Part shown: positions 10,991 through 22,412 of the stretch, piece by piece
Position numbering within the stretch: position 1 is the first letter of the stretch
How the letters are laid out: each line of letters starts with the position of its first letter
Source of the DNA: Sabethes cyaneus
Lineage: Eukaryota; Arthropoda; Insecta; Diptera; Culicidae
Assembly: GCF_943734655.1 (NCBI RefSeq)
Contig: NC_071354.1
Span: 230,262,397-230,326,396, forward strand
Length of the DNA: 64,000 nt
Direction of reading: 5' to 3'
Notes under the pieces: generated by a model
Told to the model about the DNA's origin: nothing
What the model saw: only the letters and a program-made list of their open reading frames with translations
Databases searched by the model: none
Translations under genes and position numbers: made by a program

Positions 10991-13900
10991 ACATGCTGAC
11001 ATCCATCTTTTACTCGGTCATGGCTAATCATCCGCAGACGTGATCAGAAAATTTTCCTGTCCTAGTTTTAATTCCGATTTTTGTATTGCCTGTGTAAATT
11101 AAAATACCTGTCTTAGTGATATCTTTAGGCAATTTGTTCATGAGAACACACGAACAACATTGGTCCTAAGTGATTACCTTGTACTACACCAGCGTGCCCG
11201 ATAAATGAGCACAATTGGTTACAACGAATTTTTACATACTTTACTCAATGCTTATTTATCATGGATATGATATAAACCCTCGAACGCCAAATTCTTCGCT
11301 AAATCTGATTGGTTCGTCAAGAACCCATTTTGCATAAGAGTAATACGGCCGACTGCATTGTCATAAAAGGCACAATAAAACAATGACGTCGTCACAGCAT
11401 CCTGCCTGAAAGAATTTATAAACACTTTTTTTAGGAAATTTTCTATACGGGCATAATTTATAAACATATTTTAATGAAACCAAAATTTAAAAAAAGTCCA
11501 CGTTTCCTATTTTTCATTCAGAAAAAGACTTTACATTTAAAACCAAGTAATTCAATACATATGCATATCAACGTCGCACTCTGTTGAAAAATATTGATTT
11601 GTTTTTATTTATCATACTCAACCATGGTCAGCGGACAAAACCACCATAAATGGTGGCTTCCCACCGAAAGAGGATGAACAGAAAAAAATGCACACCAACG
11701 AATAATAAACCGTACAGCCCTCGGTGTAAAATTATCCTTGAATCAACACGCTGACACCAGCCGACCACCATAAGCAGGCACAGAGGCTGCTGGGCCGCTC
11801 CGAACTGATGGAGATCCCAATCACGGAAGTAAAGCCTTTTTTATCGGTTCCGGTTGCAAATTGCGACGTCCGACGGTCCGGCCGACGGTATCCTACCCAA
11901 TTGTAATATATATCTATTTTTGTTCATCAAGATAGCAGTAAATTGGTTGATAGAACCGTCGGCAAATAATGCATTATGAATGCCGAATAAGTTGTTTGAA
12001 TTTTAACAAGACATCTTTCGATGGAGACGCTTAATCCTTTGTTAGTCTGACAATCGATTACACATCTACTTCGTCTCAAATTCACTCCGCCCAGGATACA
12101 TCAATTTGTCGACAAAAAATAATGTAGCTACAATCTCCGTTCAACTGCATTATCGAACATTTCCAGTTGTATACAAAAACGAAGATAGCAAGAATCGATT
12201 GTCAACGCTTCTGACGTATCCTGAAGAGACTTTCTCAACAGCTCCCATTCCCCACCTCAACCAGTACCGTCACCAACAGCAGCAGCTAAGCATCATTCTT
12301 ATGCAAGCAAAAATGCTCAACAACCGCACCGAATCGAACTGCTGAAAGTGTCATAGTTCGGCGGTGCCAAAAAAGGTTACAATAGAAAACAGCAGCAGCA
12401 GCAGCAGCAGCAAACTATATAGAAAGCAAGTAAAAGCAAACGCCATACACTATAGAACTAAAACGACCCTCTGGCAAGCACTCACTCGGCGGCAATGGCT
12501 GTCACACCAATGGAAAAAATTTGTCAATACAAAGCCAACAACACGAACGGCGCGCGGCCGGCGCTGCTGGTGCTTAAACTATCCGCAGTGAGGTCGTCGG
12601 TTTCCCTGTGATACCCGCACCGTGCCGTACCGTACCGTACCGTACCGTGCCGCACCGCACCGCGGAGGAAATGAGTTCATCATATATGTGGTGATAATTT
12701 TTTCCTCCATCTCCCGGTGGACTGTTTCCGTCCTTCCTGTCGTGCTTCCTGCCGTACCGGATGTTCTATGCAGACCGTTGTACAGCAAGCATTCGCGTTT
12801 TGCTGGCTGCCATCTATAGCCTATTCGTTTCACCACTTTTCACTTTCCCATCAGATTGGGCAAGGTTTTTCACCGACGACGAGGAAGAACCACCACCGCC
12901 CCGCAGCCCTGCCGCACCGGCTCCGATGCCCCGAGAGCCAACGGAACGAACGGAACGAGCGAACGACAGTTGGTTGTCGTTCGGGCTTCGTTTGTCTATT
13001 TCATCTAAAAACGAGCATACACACAATACACCATGCTGGAGCCGGACAGAAATTGCATTCAATATTTAAACATTTTATGTGCATTTTCCTTGGACGCTCT
13101 CTCTTCCATCATTTCCACCACCACCACCGTCCCCGCTCAGCTCAACCCGTTCCGACCATTCGACCATTTTGTTTTTCAATATTCTAACATCGTTTTCGGG
13201 GCAAAATTGAGAGGTGTGGCATCTGGTCTAGCACTCAACCCCGAGTCGATTAACCCGATGTTTTATTGCGGGTTGATAGTTTAATTTGCTTTTTTGTAAA
13301 GTGCGATAGGTCCCGAAGACGATGGCGGGGACAGCACTAGAAGCGTATTTATTAATTAGATTTTTGCACATTTACATGCAGGGAATAATATAAGATTAAA
13401 TTTGTTATTTGTTATATTTGGACAGTCTACCGATTCAACGAGTTGTAAAGCAGTTTATCAAAACAACACTTTTGATTTGCTTTTGCGTAAGTGATACACT
13501 AAATTCAGTTTTTACGGGAATTTTTCTATTTTTACTAGTAGAATATAACCAGGAAAAAGTTTTGCTTTCTTTTCGCTTAAATTTTATTTTTTTCTATCCA
13601 GTTTTGATTATTTACTAGCAAGTGTTGATTTGATCTTTTATTTTGTTCAACTATTTTGATTTTTGTCTCATCTTTTTATTCTGGTACGGTTTCCTCTATT
13701 TTTGAATTTTATAATTTGAAAGTCTTTTTATATTAGGCCATTGCAAATCATATTTAAAGTTTTTGTCACTCCCCTCTTGGAAATTGGCTTGAAAAATCGG
13801 GGGGCAAAAAAATAATTTGTAGGATATGAGTCAAATTTCTTTTTATAAAATCAATTGTCTGTGGGCTCTACAGTCTGAAAAACTCGAAAAATGAGTCTCC

Positions 13901-14489
13901 GAGTTGAATTAACGCTTCTAGCACGAAACAGAAATGGAAATTCGAACAATGGAATTTCCGAAAATCGCCCAAAAAAATTTTCCTTCGTTTTTGTCTTTTT
14001 TCGTATATTTTTGCATAGAAAATAATAACGTATAATAAGCATATAAGCGTATAAGCGAGAATAGATTCGGTTTTCACGTTTAAACCTTAAATAAAAATTC
14101 TTAAAATCCATGTTTTTTTTTGCTCGATTAAAAAATTCACTTCGTTTTTTTTTCGCCCCCCCCCCCCCTTCAGTGGTCGAACACCGGAAGGACAAAAACT
14201 TTATAAAATATTTGTAATGGCCTTACTTTATCGGCCTTCGAAGTTGATTGTTTATTTTTAGTTTAGAACGTCAATTCTAAATGTCAATTTTGAAATTAGA
14301 GTTAGTTGTTTTAGTTTGGTTTTAGGTATGAAATTTGAGTTTCATTGTTGAGGGTTTTCCAAATATAACTTTTTATTTTGATTTGCTATTTTTGGTTTTG
14401 ACTTTTGGCTTTATAATTCGTAATTTCGACATTCGTAATTATTTTCCTGGTTAGTTTACGATTTTTGAAATTTGTCTATTTATAATTCA
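10991..14489. other. Upstream non-coding region with GC-rich island
   Basis: No coding gene is recognised. Positions 12000-13300 are richer in G+C and look single-copy. They contain a CAG run (12393-12412) and a CCGTA-type tract (about 12619-12664). The overlapping short frames here are on both strands and mutually inconsistent. Positions 13300-14489 are AT-rich, with a poly-C run near 14157-14168. The island could be regulatory for the downstream channel gene, but that is only inference. Confidence 0.5.
12619..12664. repeat. Short CCGTA/CCGCA tandem tract
   Basis: About nine 5-bp units, CCGTR or CCGCA, ending in CCGCGG. Confidence 0.8.
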
Positions 14490-15036
14490 CTAGCTGAGTG
14501 CCCGATCTTACTCGGGGCCCGTTTATCTCTTACTTACTTTGATCTCCCCCCTTGTTAGGAACCACCCCTCCTTTTGTACCAACCAATACTAACTCCCTTA
14601 TATCAAGGAACATGTGTGGCAAGTTTGGTGGAGAACGGTCAAGGCGTTCTGGAGTGATTTCGCTCTCCTCCATCTTAAGAACCACCCCCATTTTGACAAA
14701 CTCGCATTGCACGTGACAAGGAATATGTGTGCCAACTTTGGGGGAGAACACTTAAGGCGTTCTGGAGGTATGCAGGTTTCGCCTTGTTAGGAACTACCCT
14801 CCTATTTTTTCAAACTCCCATTGATGATTCCCTTATGTAAAGGAACATTTGTGCCAAGTTTGGGGGAGAACGGTCAAGGCCTTCTGGAGTTATGCTGCAC
14901 CTCCCTTTGTTAGGAACCTATCCTTATTTTGTCAACCCCCATGCTAAGGAACATGTGTGCCAAGTTTGATGGAATACGGTCAAGGCGTTCTGAAGTTATG
15001 GCGGAACATACAAACATACGGTACAACTTATATAGA
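14490..15036 (-). mobile_element. Small non-autonomous Helitron (family 2)
   Basis: Read on the minus strand, the element starts TCTATATAAGTT and ends CACTCAGCTAG. It lies between A (complement of 15037) and T (complement of 14489) with no target duplication. Seven bases before the terminal CTAG is a GC-rich hairpin (CCCGA, loop of six, TCGGG). TC start, CTRR end, a 3' hairpin and A|T insertion are the accepted Helitron criteria. The body holds about four diverged units of roughly 110 bp, each with the GGCAAGTTTGG / GGTCAAGGCGTTCTG region. No Rep or helicase is encoded. Confidence 0.75.
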
Positions 15037-15399
15037 TTTGAAAGTATTTTCTCTACTTGAAACTCATTTATGATTTTCGACTGTGTTTTGTGACTTTCAA
15101 CTTGGATTCTCAATGTATAATATAAAAAATCCAAATCAAACACTTTCAAACTATTGATTTGATATTTTGTTCTAATATCCGATGCATTCAATTTTAACTT
15201 GACTTCTGATGTTTAATATACAATTTAGACTTTAACCTTTAGTTTCTTGCTTCGGTATTCATGCTTTGAATATGATAGTTTACCTTTATTTTTTAATTTC
15301 TATATTTCCTTTTCGTACTCCTTCGCTTTACTTTTTCTTTGATTTTTTTCTTCAATTTTTGCTTCAACTTTAAAGACTTACGATGTTCAATTTTGACTT

Positions 15400-15680
15400 T
15401 TGACTTGAGACTTTTTTATGAATTTTAAATTTGAATTTTGAACTTTCAACTCTGAAGTTTACAATTTGAATTTTGGACATTCAACTTTCAAATTTAAACT
15501 TTGAAATTTCAACTTTGCAATTTATACTTTTAACATTCAACTTTCAGTTTTCAACTTTCAGCTCTTTCATCTTTAAATTTTCTATTTTCAACTTTCATCT
15601 TTGAACTTTCAACTTTCCACTTTCAACTTTTAGCTTTTAGCTTTCAACTTTCAATTTTCAACTTTTCAACCTTTCCGCTC
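15400..15680. repeat. Degenerate CTTTCAA-type simple region
   Basis: Words such as TTTCAACTTTCA and TTGAACTTTCAACTTT recur with many substitutions. It seems to be the decayed relative of the perfect heptanucleotide array that follows. Confidence 0.75.
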
Positions 15681-15766
15681 TTCCTCCTCCTTTACCAAAA
15701 TTTCATTTCATTCTCCTACCGTCCCTTCATCGATTGTAGAACCATCGTCTCAAAAAAATATTAATT
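15666..15766 (+). repeat. Dispersed pyrimidine-rich repeat, third copy
   Basis: CTTTCCGCTCTTCC...CCGTCCCTTCATCGATTGTAG...AAAAAAATATTAAT matches the segments at about 940-1050 and 9674-9795. It interrupts the CTTTCA simple region, so it inserted into that array or was carried along with it. Confidence 0.6.
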
Positions 15767-15809
15767 TTCAACTGTCAACTGTCAACATTCATGTTTCAAC
15801 TTTCAACTT

Positions 15810-16330
15810 TCAGCTTTCAACTTTCATCTTTCATCTTTCATCTTTCATCTTTCATCTTTCATCTTTCATCTTTCATCTTTCATCTTTCATCTTTCATCTT
15901 TCATCTTTCATCTTTCATCTTTCATCTTTCATCTTTCATCTTTCATCTTTCATCTTTCATCTTTCATCTTTCATTTTTCATCTTTCATCTTTCATCTTTC
16001 ATCTTTCATCTTTCATCTTTCATCTTTCATCTTTCATCTTTCATCTTTCATCTTTCATCTTTCATCTTTCATCTTTCATCTTTCATCTTTCATCTTTCAT
16101 CTTTCATCTTTCATCTTTTATCTTTCATCTTTCATCTTTCATCTTTCATCTTTCATCTTTCATCTTTCATCTTTCATCTTTCATCTTTCATCTTTCATCT
16201 TTCATCTTTCATCTTTCATCTTTCATCTTTCATCTTTCATCTTTCATCTTTCATCTTTCATTTTTCATCGTTCATCTTCCATCTTTCGTCTTTCATCTTT
16301 CAAATTTCATCTTTTATCTTTGACTCGTTT
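15810..16330. repeat. Heptanucleotide array (CTTTCAT)n
   Basis: About 65 tandem 7-bp units with only scattered substitutions in the middle (for example TTTTTCAT and CTTTTAT), and more at the right end after 16255. The unit is coprime with three, so all three frames read through it as FHLSSFI repeats. The resulting 210-codon frame is not a gene. Confidence 0.95.
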
Positions 16331-16580
16331 TTCGACTTTGTTTTGCGTCTTTCATCTTTCATCTTTTATTTTTTATCAATTATGTCTTTTATCTTTTTTA
16401 TCTCTTATCTTTTTTGGAATTAAGCCAAATAACTTTTTTTGCCTTCCCGTGCAAAATTGCAATTTTCGAAACAAAATGTACCATGCTGTATCAATATCCA
16501 GACTCTTAAGTAGGTCATATGTTTAATATGCTCCGTAAACAATAATTTTGCAACACTCTAGTAACTGCTTTGTACGATAA

Positions 16581-18523
16581 TCTATACCTATAAAAATGGA
16601 TTTCTGTCAGGCTGTCTGTCTGTCTGTCCTGTGTTCCTTATAGAATCAAAAACTACTGAACCAATCGGCGTGAAAATTTGCATGTAGAGGTTTTTGGGGC
16701 CAGGAAAGGTTTTAGTGATGGTTAGAGACCCCTCCCCCCACTAAGAGGAGGGGCTCCCATACAAATGAAACACAAATTTCTGCATAACTCGAGAACTAAT
16801 CAAGCAAATAGAACCAAATTTGGCATGTGGGTGTTTTCGGTGACAAGAATTTATTCTAGGGTAATTTGAGACCCCTCCCCTCTTTATAAGGGGAATTATA
16901 ACTCCTCTCCCCTTTAAGAGGGGGGGGTTTCCATACAAATTTCCTCATAACTCGAGAACTAATCAAGCAAATGGAACCAAATTTGGCATGTGAAAGTTTT
17001 CGAGGGCAAGAAAATTTTCTATGTTGAATTAGGACCCCTCCTCACTTTAAGAGGGGTGGCTCCTGTACAAATGAAATACCAATTTCCTCATAACTCGAGA
17101 ACTAATCAAGCAAATGGAACCAAATTTGGCATGTGTGTGTGTTTTTGGAGACAAAATTTTTTTCTATGAGGAATTGGGACCCCTCCCCACTTTAAGTGTG
17201 GGGGGGGGCTCCTATACAAACGAAATACAAATTTCCTTATAACTCGAGAGCTAATCCAGCAAATGGAACCAAATTTGGCATGTAGGTGTTTTTGGAGGCA
17301 AGAATTTTTTCTATGATGAATAAGAACCTCTCCCCACTTTAGGAGGGGGGGCTCCTATACAAATGAAATACAAATTTCCTCATAACTCGAGAACTAATCA
17401 AGCAAATAGAACAACATTTGGCATGTGGGTGTTTTTTTTGGTGACAAGAATTTATTCTATGGTGAATTGAGACCCCTCCCCTCTTTATAAGAGGAATTAT
17501 AACTCCTCTCCCCTTTAAGAGGGGGGGCTTCCACACAAATTTCCTCATAACTCGAGAACTAATCAAGCAAATGCAACCAAATTTGGCATGTGAAGGTTTT
17601 CGAGAGCAAGAAAATTTTCTATGGTGAATTAGGACCCCTCCCCACTTTAAGAGGAGGGGCTCCTGTACAAATGAAATACAAATTTCCTCATAACTCGAGA
17701 ACTAATCAAGCGAATTGAACCAAATTTGGCATATGTGTGTTTTTGGAGACAATTTTTTTTTTCAATGATGAATTGGGACCCCTCCCCACTTTAGGAGGGG
17801 GGGTCCTATACAAACGAAATACAAATTTCCTCATAACTCGAGAACTAATCCAGCAAATGGAACCAAATTTGGCGTGTAGGTGTTTTTGGAGGCAAGATTT
17901 TTTTCTGTGATGAATTAGGACCTCTTCCCACATTAGGAGGGGGGGCTCCAATACAAATGAAATACAAATTTCCTCATAACTCGAGAACTAATCAAGCAAA
18001 TGGAACCAAATTTGGCATGTGAGAGTTTTAGATGGCAGAATTTTTTTTCTGTGATGTATTACGACCCCTTTCCCTTTTAAGAGGGTGGGCTCCCATACAA
18101 ATGAAATACAAATTTCCTTATAATTTGAGTACTAATCAAGCAAATGGAACCAAATTTAGCATGTAGGAGATTTTTGAGTCTTGAATTTATTTTATGATAG
18201 TTAGAGACCTCTCACCCCTGTGGTAGGGGGATATGGACTCTCATACAAATAAAACAGAAATTTTTGCGAAACTCAAAAACTAATCCAACTCGAGAAATTC
18301 GAGACTCTTCCATAAAACATTAATCAATAACAAGACCACAAAAACTATCTATAGCAACACTAGATCATTCAGGACGAGCCGGTCGCGAGTGACCCGCCGT
18401 CGGAAGCGCCGCCCACTGGGGGGCTTGCATAACTCGAGATAGTGACAAAGATCATCCGAGATTCATGATTTATGTACAACACAGGTTAATTTGTGGCAAT
18501 ACGAAGTTTGTCGGGTCAGCTAG
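16581..18523 (+). mobile_element. Non-autonomous Helitron-like element A (family 1)
   Basis: Starts TCTATACCTATAAAAATGG next to a (GTCT)n stretch and ends GTCGGGTCAGCTAG. The flanking bases are A on the left and T on the right. The interior is about ten diverged tandem units of roughly 145-160 bp. Each carries CTCGAGAACTAATC, AACCAAATTTGGCATGT and a C-run/G-run palindrome. A unique tail holds GCCGTCGGAAGCGCCGCC. No protein is encoded: the RSPPPKVG-like frames on the other strand come from the minisatellite. The ends agree exactly with elements at 37244-39600 and 60023-61100. Unlike family 2, no obvious hairpin precedes the CTAG. Confidence 0.8.
16776..18140. repeat. Internal ~150-bp minisatellite of Helitron A
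   Basis: Units begin at CATAACTCGAGAACTAATC, near 16789, 16950, 17093, 17244, 17386, 17549, 17694, 17837, 17984 and 18122. Each contains a CCCCTCCCC...GAGGGGGG foldback joined by a short CTTTAA spacer. Unit length differs mostly in this foldback, so slippage or hairpin repair probably drives the divergence. Confidence 0.85.
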
Positions 18524-20064
18524 TCTATACCTATAAAAATGGATTTCTGTCAGGCTGTCTGTCTGTCGGGATGTTCCTTATAGAATCGAAAACTACTGAA
18601 CCAATCGGCGTGAAAATTTGCATGTAGAGGTTTTCGGGGCCAGGGAAGGTTCTTATGATGGTTAGAGACCCTTCCCCCCACTTTAGGAGGGGGGCTCCCA
18701 TACAAATCTATGCCAATAAAAATGGATTTCTGTCTGCTCAATGTTCCTTATAGAATCGAAAACTACTGAACCGATCGGAGTTAAAATTTGCATGTAGGGG
18801 TTTTTGGTGCCAGGGAATGTTCTGATGATGGTTAGAGGTCCCTCCCCCCACTAAGAGGGAGGGCTCCCATACAAATCTTTACCTATAAAACTGGATTTCT
18901 GTCTGTCTGCCCGAATGTTCCTTATAGAATCGAAAACTACTGAACCGATCGGCGTGAAAATTTACATATAGGGGTTTTTGAGGCCATGGAAGGTTCTTAA
19001 GGTTCTTGAATGTTTTTGGAGGTAAGCATTTTTTCTATGGTGAATTAGAACCCCTTCCCACTTTTGGGGGGGGGGGCTTCTATACTATTGAGATACAAAT
19101 TTCCTCATAACTCGAGAACTAATCAATCAAATGGAACCATATTTGGCATGTGGGTGTTTTTGCAGGCAAGAATTTTTTTACCTTTACCCTTTACCTTTTT
19201 AGGAGGGGGGCTCCCATACAAATGAAGTACAAATTTCCTTATAACTCCATAACTAATCAACCATCCCCCTTCAATAGTGCCGTGAAGGACTCCTACACAA
19301 ATGAAATTCAAATATCCTCATAACTAGAGAACTAATCAAGCAAATGGAACCAAATTTGGCATTTGGGGGTTTTGGAGGCAGGTATTTTTTTATGATGGTT
19401 TGAAACCCCTCACCCCTGTGGTAGGGGGACAAGGACTTTCATACAAATAAAACAGAAAGTTTTGCGTAACTCAAAAACTAATCGAACTCGAGGAATTTTA
19501 GACTCTTTCATAAAACATCAGTCAATAACAAGACCACCAAAAACTATCAATAGTAACATTAGATGATTCAGCGCGAGACGGCCACAGATCGCGAGTGTTG
19601 CCAGCGACCTGCCGTCGGAAGCGCCGGCCACTGCAGGGAGGCAGCCCCCCGTAGAGAACACCTCTATCTAGGTTTATTTATTTTCCTAGATCTACTGACC
19701 TCTATTACTTTCCTTCAGGTGGGTCATCCCTGCGAAAATGGTACTTTCTACGAAAAGATTTTCCGTGAAATGGTACATCCCGCGTAAGGTTTTTCGCGAA
19801 ACGGTATTCTGCGAAACTCTATATTCCGCGTTATGGTTAACCGAGAATTGGTGTTCCGCAAAATGGTATTCGGCGAAATGGTTTGTAATGATGGCGAATA
19901 TTAAATGCTATCCGCTTTATTTTATCAGGCTAAGCAATGGGGGGAGTTGTTTTCTACTTTACTGCGAGGAAAATTTGTATATTGATACACTCATGGACAC
20001 CCCAGAAACTTGCAAAACTCGAGATTGTGACAAAGGTCATCCGAGATTTACGATTTATGTACAA
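18524..20064 (+). mobile_element. Helitron-like element B, directly abutting A
   Basis: The TCTATACC start is at 18524, the base after the CTAG of element A, so the two are head to tail with nothing between. Two further partial 5' ends follow inside it: TCTATGCC at 18707 and TCTTTACC at 18876. Each is followed by the same GGATTTCTGTCTGTC and TTCCTTATAGAATCG sequence. The tail (CGTCGGAAGCGCC near 19613) is interrupted by about 350 bp of unrelated sequence, resumes near 20002, and stops at ACAACACAG (20064). The last ~40 bases including CTAG are missing. Confidence 0.75.
19720..19895. repeat. Short minisatellite (GCGAAATGGTATTC-like)
   Basis: About eight imperfect units of roughly 20 bp around CGCGAAATGGTA / CGAAACGGTATTC. 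It lies within the sequence that interrupts Helitron B. Confidence 0.6.
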
Positions 20065-21499
20065 CACAGTTCTAATCATAGAAATATTTCAAATTATTTT
20101 CTTGTCTGTATTGACATTTGCGAAACATCCGAAATATTTCGCAAATGTTAAATCGGCCAGATGTTCTGATTAGTAATTAATTTGATTAAGTTTTGATTTT
20201 CGTTGGGAGTATTTAGCAAGTAAAGGTTAAATAATACTCCGGACCCTCGGGGATGGGACAGGTACAAGTACTTACTTGTCCTTGGTAAAAACCTAGGTTA
20301 TAGCGCCTTTGGTCGCTCTTAATTGATACACCGGACCCTCGGGGATGAACTTATGGCATTAACCAAAGTCAGGCTACAATAGGACAAGGTTATAACGCAT
20401 TTTTCGCTCTCTGAAAATAGATAAAACACACCATCTATCACAAATAGATTAAAAACTATAAAAATATATGAAAATTAATCTAACATAAATTGTGTTCAGA
20501 ACTTGAAGTGTATGCGGAAAATCAAAGATAAAATGAACAATTAAATTACAGAACGATCTCACCGGTATTTTCTCCCATTTTCTAAGTGATAAACAAGACA
20601 ACAAATTTTTGGTCTCATTAGTAGTATGAAATATTTAGTTGCTGCTTCGAACCATTCCCTGCAGTTGCAACTTTACTGTTTGCCGATGAGGCCCTCTTGC
20701 CTATCCAATTCCATTGTTGATTGAAGGAGACGGTAGCTGCGCCGCATCCCTCACCATCAATAGATTTACCAGCAACGGTGTCTTCATATTTCTCAAGTTG
20801 TCAGTCCAGTTTATTCTTCATTGTTCATTTTGTTCGGCACTGGTCTTGGACGCCGGACACACTTAACTTGCACATTTTTTGTCTCTCACAAAATTAGTAC
20901 CACTCCGGGCTCCGACCCTTCAGGGACAAAAAATACACCTAAACTAAACATTAGAACTATTTTGTCGGTGTATACATAGCTTTAACCTATCACTAAATCT
21001 TTCTGTCTCTCATTAGGACCGTTAAGGGAAAGTTTCACAGGACGAATCAATCACTATCCACTATTACCTACTTGACAATGTGATTGATTGTGACATGATT
21101 GTATTCCTTGTGATAGTTCAATTAATCGCAACTTGTTCGAGTTTATTTCTTTTAGTTTCTGGCCATCAAACATTAGAACACTTAATCACGAAAATCAATC
21201 TGTAAACTGTAAGAAAACTTTTGTCAATAAAAAACTGGACGTCCACTCGCACACCATGCTTACTACGATCAAAACAAATATAAATCTTGTTATTGTCATT
21301 TGCTAGCAAATCTTCCTGTCCGCAGCACGGTACAATTGCAGTGATTAATCAAACGATCCTTTGTACATTGGATTACCGGATTATCATCTTCAAGTTCATT
21401 GTTTACCCACTCTCTCTCTCTCTCTCTCTTAAAAAACAAAAGAAAACTTGTAAACCAGGTTAACAATCATCCTCTTCTTTCTTTGCTTTTTATTTACAG
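20065..21499. other. 5' flank of the ERG channel gene, no coding feature
   Basis: Unique-looking, AT-rich sequence. CCGGACCCTCGGGGATG occurs twice (about 20241 and 20333). A 20-bp CT run (GAGA-type on the other strand) is at 21410-21430. The stretch ends in a polypyrimidine tract and ACAG (21480-21499), which could be a splice acceptor for a non-coding exon. No TATA box was convincing. Confidence 0.5.
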
Positions 21500-22336
21500 G
21501 CCCATCAGTAAAAAAGCGCAGCCTCCCGTCGTCGTAACGAGACGTAACGACATCGGCAGAAAATTAAGCTGCACCGAAGCAAGCAAAACCCTCTGCTTTC
21601 CGTCTAATTGGAAACTCAGTGAGCGAAGCAAGCGAGTGGGTGGCAAGGAAGGCTGGATAGGACGAACGAGGATGGCAGCGGCAGCGACGGCACCGAATGC
21701 CCGGGAAGGATGAAGTCAAGTGACTGTTGTTTTGCGCCAATCTCAAACGTGCTCAACGACGCAATGGATGAAGAATCAAAGGATTTAGCGTTCCATTTCC
21801 GTCGCTCGTGATAGTGAGAATAACAAAAAAGCAGGAGAAAAAAAAATCGTGATCTCTGGTGTGTTGTTTGCTACCGGCTAAGGACGCGAAGACGAATAGC
21901 AAAATAAATTCGAAGCAAGAAATAAAAAAGAAGCAGTGCAGTAATCGTGGGTGCAAACCAAAGTGCTCTAATTATGTGAATTAGTTTGAAAATAGCGATT
22001 AACTTACCGGCTTAAGAATATATCTAGTTCGAGCTTGTGACAAGCGGAGCAAATTTAGCGTTAGCGAAAGTTTAGCAGATTCTGCACCGTAACCGTAGGG
22101 GAATTATTATTATCGTCGAATTATACGCCACGGAAAAAGGGCAAAGTTTATTACAATCATTTCGCTACACAAATTAGTACCACATAAAATAATCCAAGTT
22201 CCACAATAAGTAAATATAGCGCTCGTTTTTTCTATAGTGAACCTAAAACCCTACTTATTCCTATCGTTAACTCTACTAGTGAATTTTAGTAAATATCGTA
22301 GTGAAGTGTAATTAAAACCAAAAAAATAGTGTAAAA
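21500..22336 (+). other. Probable 5' leader of the ERG-type channel mRNA
   Basis: The segment lies directly upstream of the channel start codon and is A-rich, with several short upstream frames and stops. Its left limit is set at the TTTTTATTTACAG acceptor-like sequence. Alternatively, transcription may start at the initiator-like TCAGT at 21505-21509. A leader of this kind, broken by short upstream frames, is common for insect ion-channel genes. Whether it is one exon cannot be settled without transcript data. Confidence 0.45.
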
Positions 22337-22412
22337 ATGCCTGTCAGAAGAGGACACGTCGCTCCCAAGACGACCCTTATTGAAACGATAATCAGGAAAT
22401 TTGATACGCATA
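22337..22412 (+). CDS. sei: ERG-type (KCNH2/seizure) potassium channel, first coding exon
   Basis: The ATG at 22337 has an A-rich context (AAAAATG). It begins a 25-codon peptide opening MPVRRGHVAP and closing TIIRKFDTH, the N-terminal cap that precedes the PAS domain in ERG-type voltage-gated K+ channels. In the vertebrate channel this cap and PAS domain slow deactivation by contacting the cytoplasmic C-terminal domain. Known from the family: ERG exon 1 ends after the first base of codon 26. Seen here: exactly 25 codons plus one base, then GTAAGT at 22413, so phase and position agree. The remaining channel (PAS, six membrane segments, pore, cNBHD) is not found in the rest of the window. The insect orthologue is seizure, a membrane channel of nerve and muscle. 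The exon is too short for a homology search without this prior. Confidence 0.9.

Noticed and set aside
15791..16423. 210-codon FHLSSFI-repeat frame
   Set aside because: A by-product of a stop-free heptanucleotide array.
16776..18140. Possible CRISPR array (regular ~150-bp units)
   Set aside because: Eukaryotic context, diverged units, no short repeat with unique spacers, and clear Helitron ends.
21505..21545. Initiator plus DPE promoter (TCAGT with AGACGT)
   Set aside because: The DPE-like word is about six bases too far from the initiator, so the pair does not meet the spacing rule.
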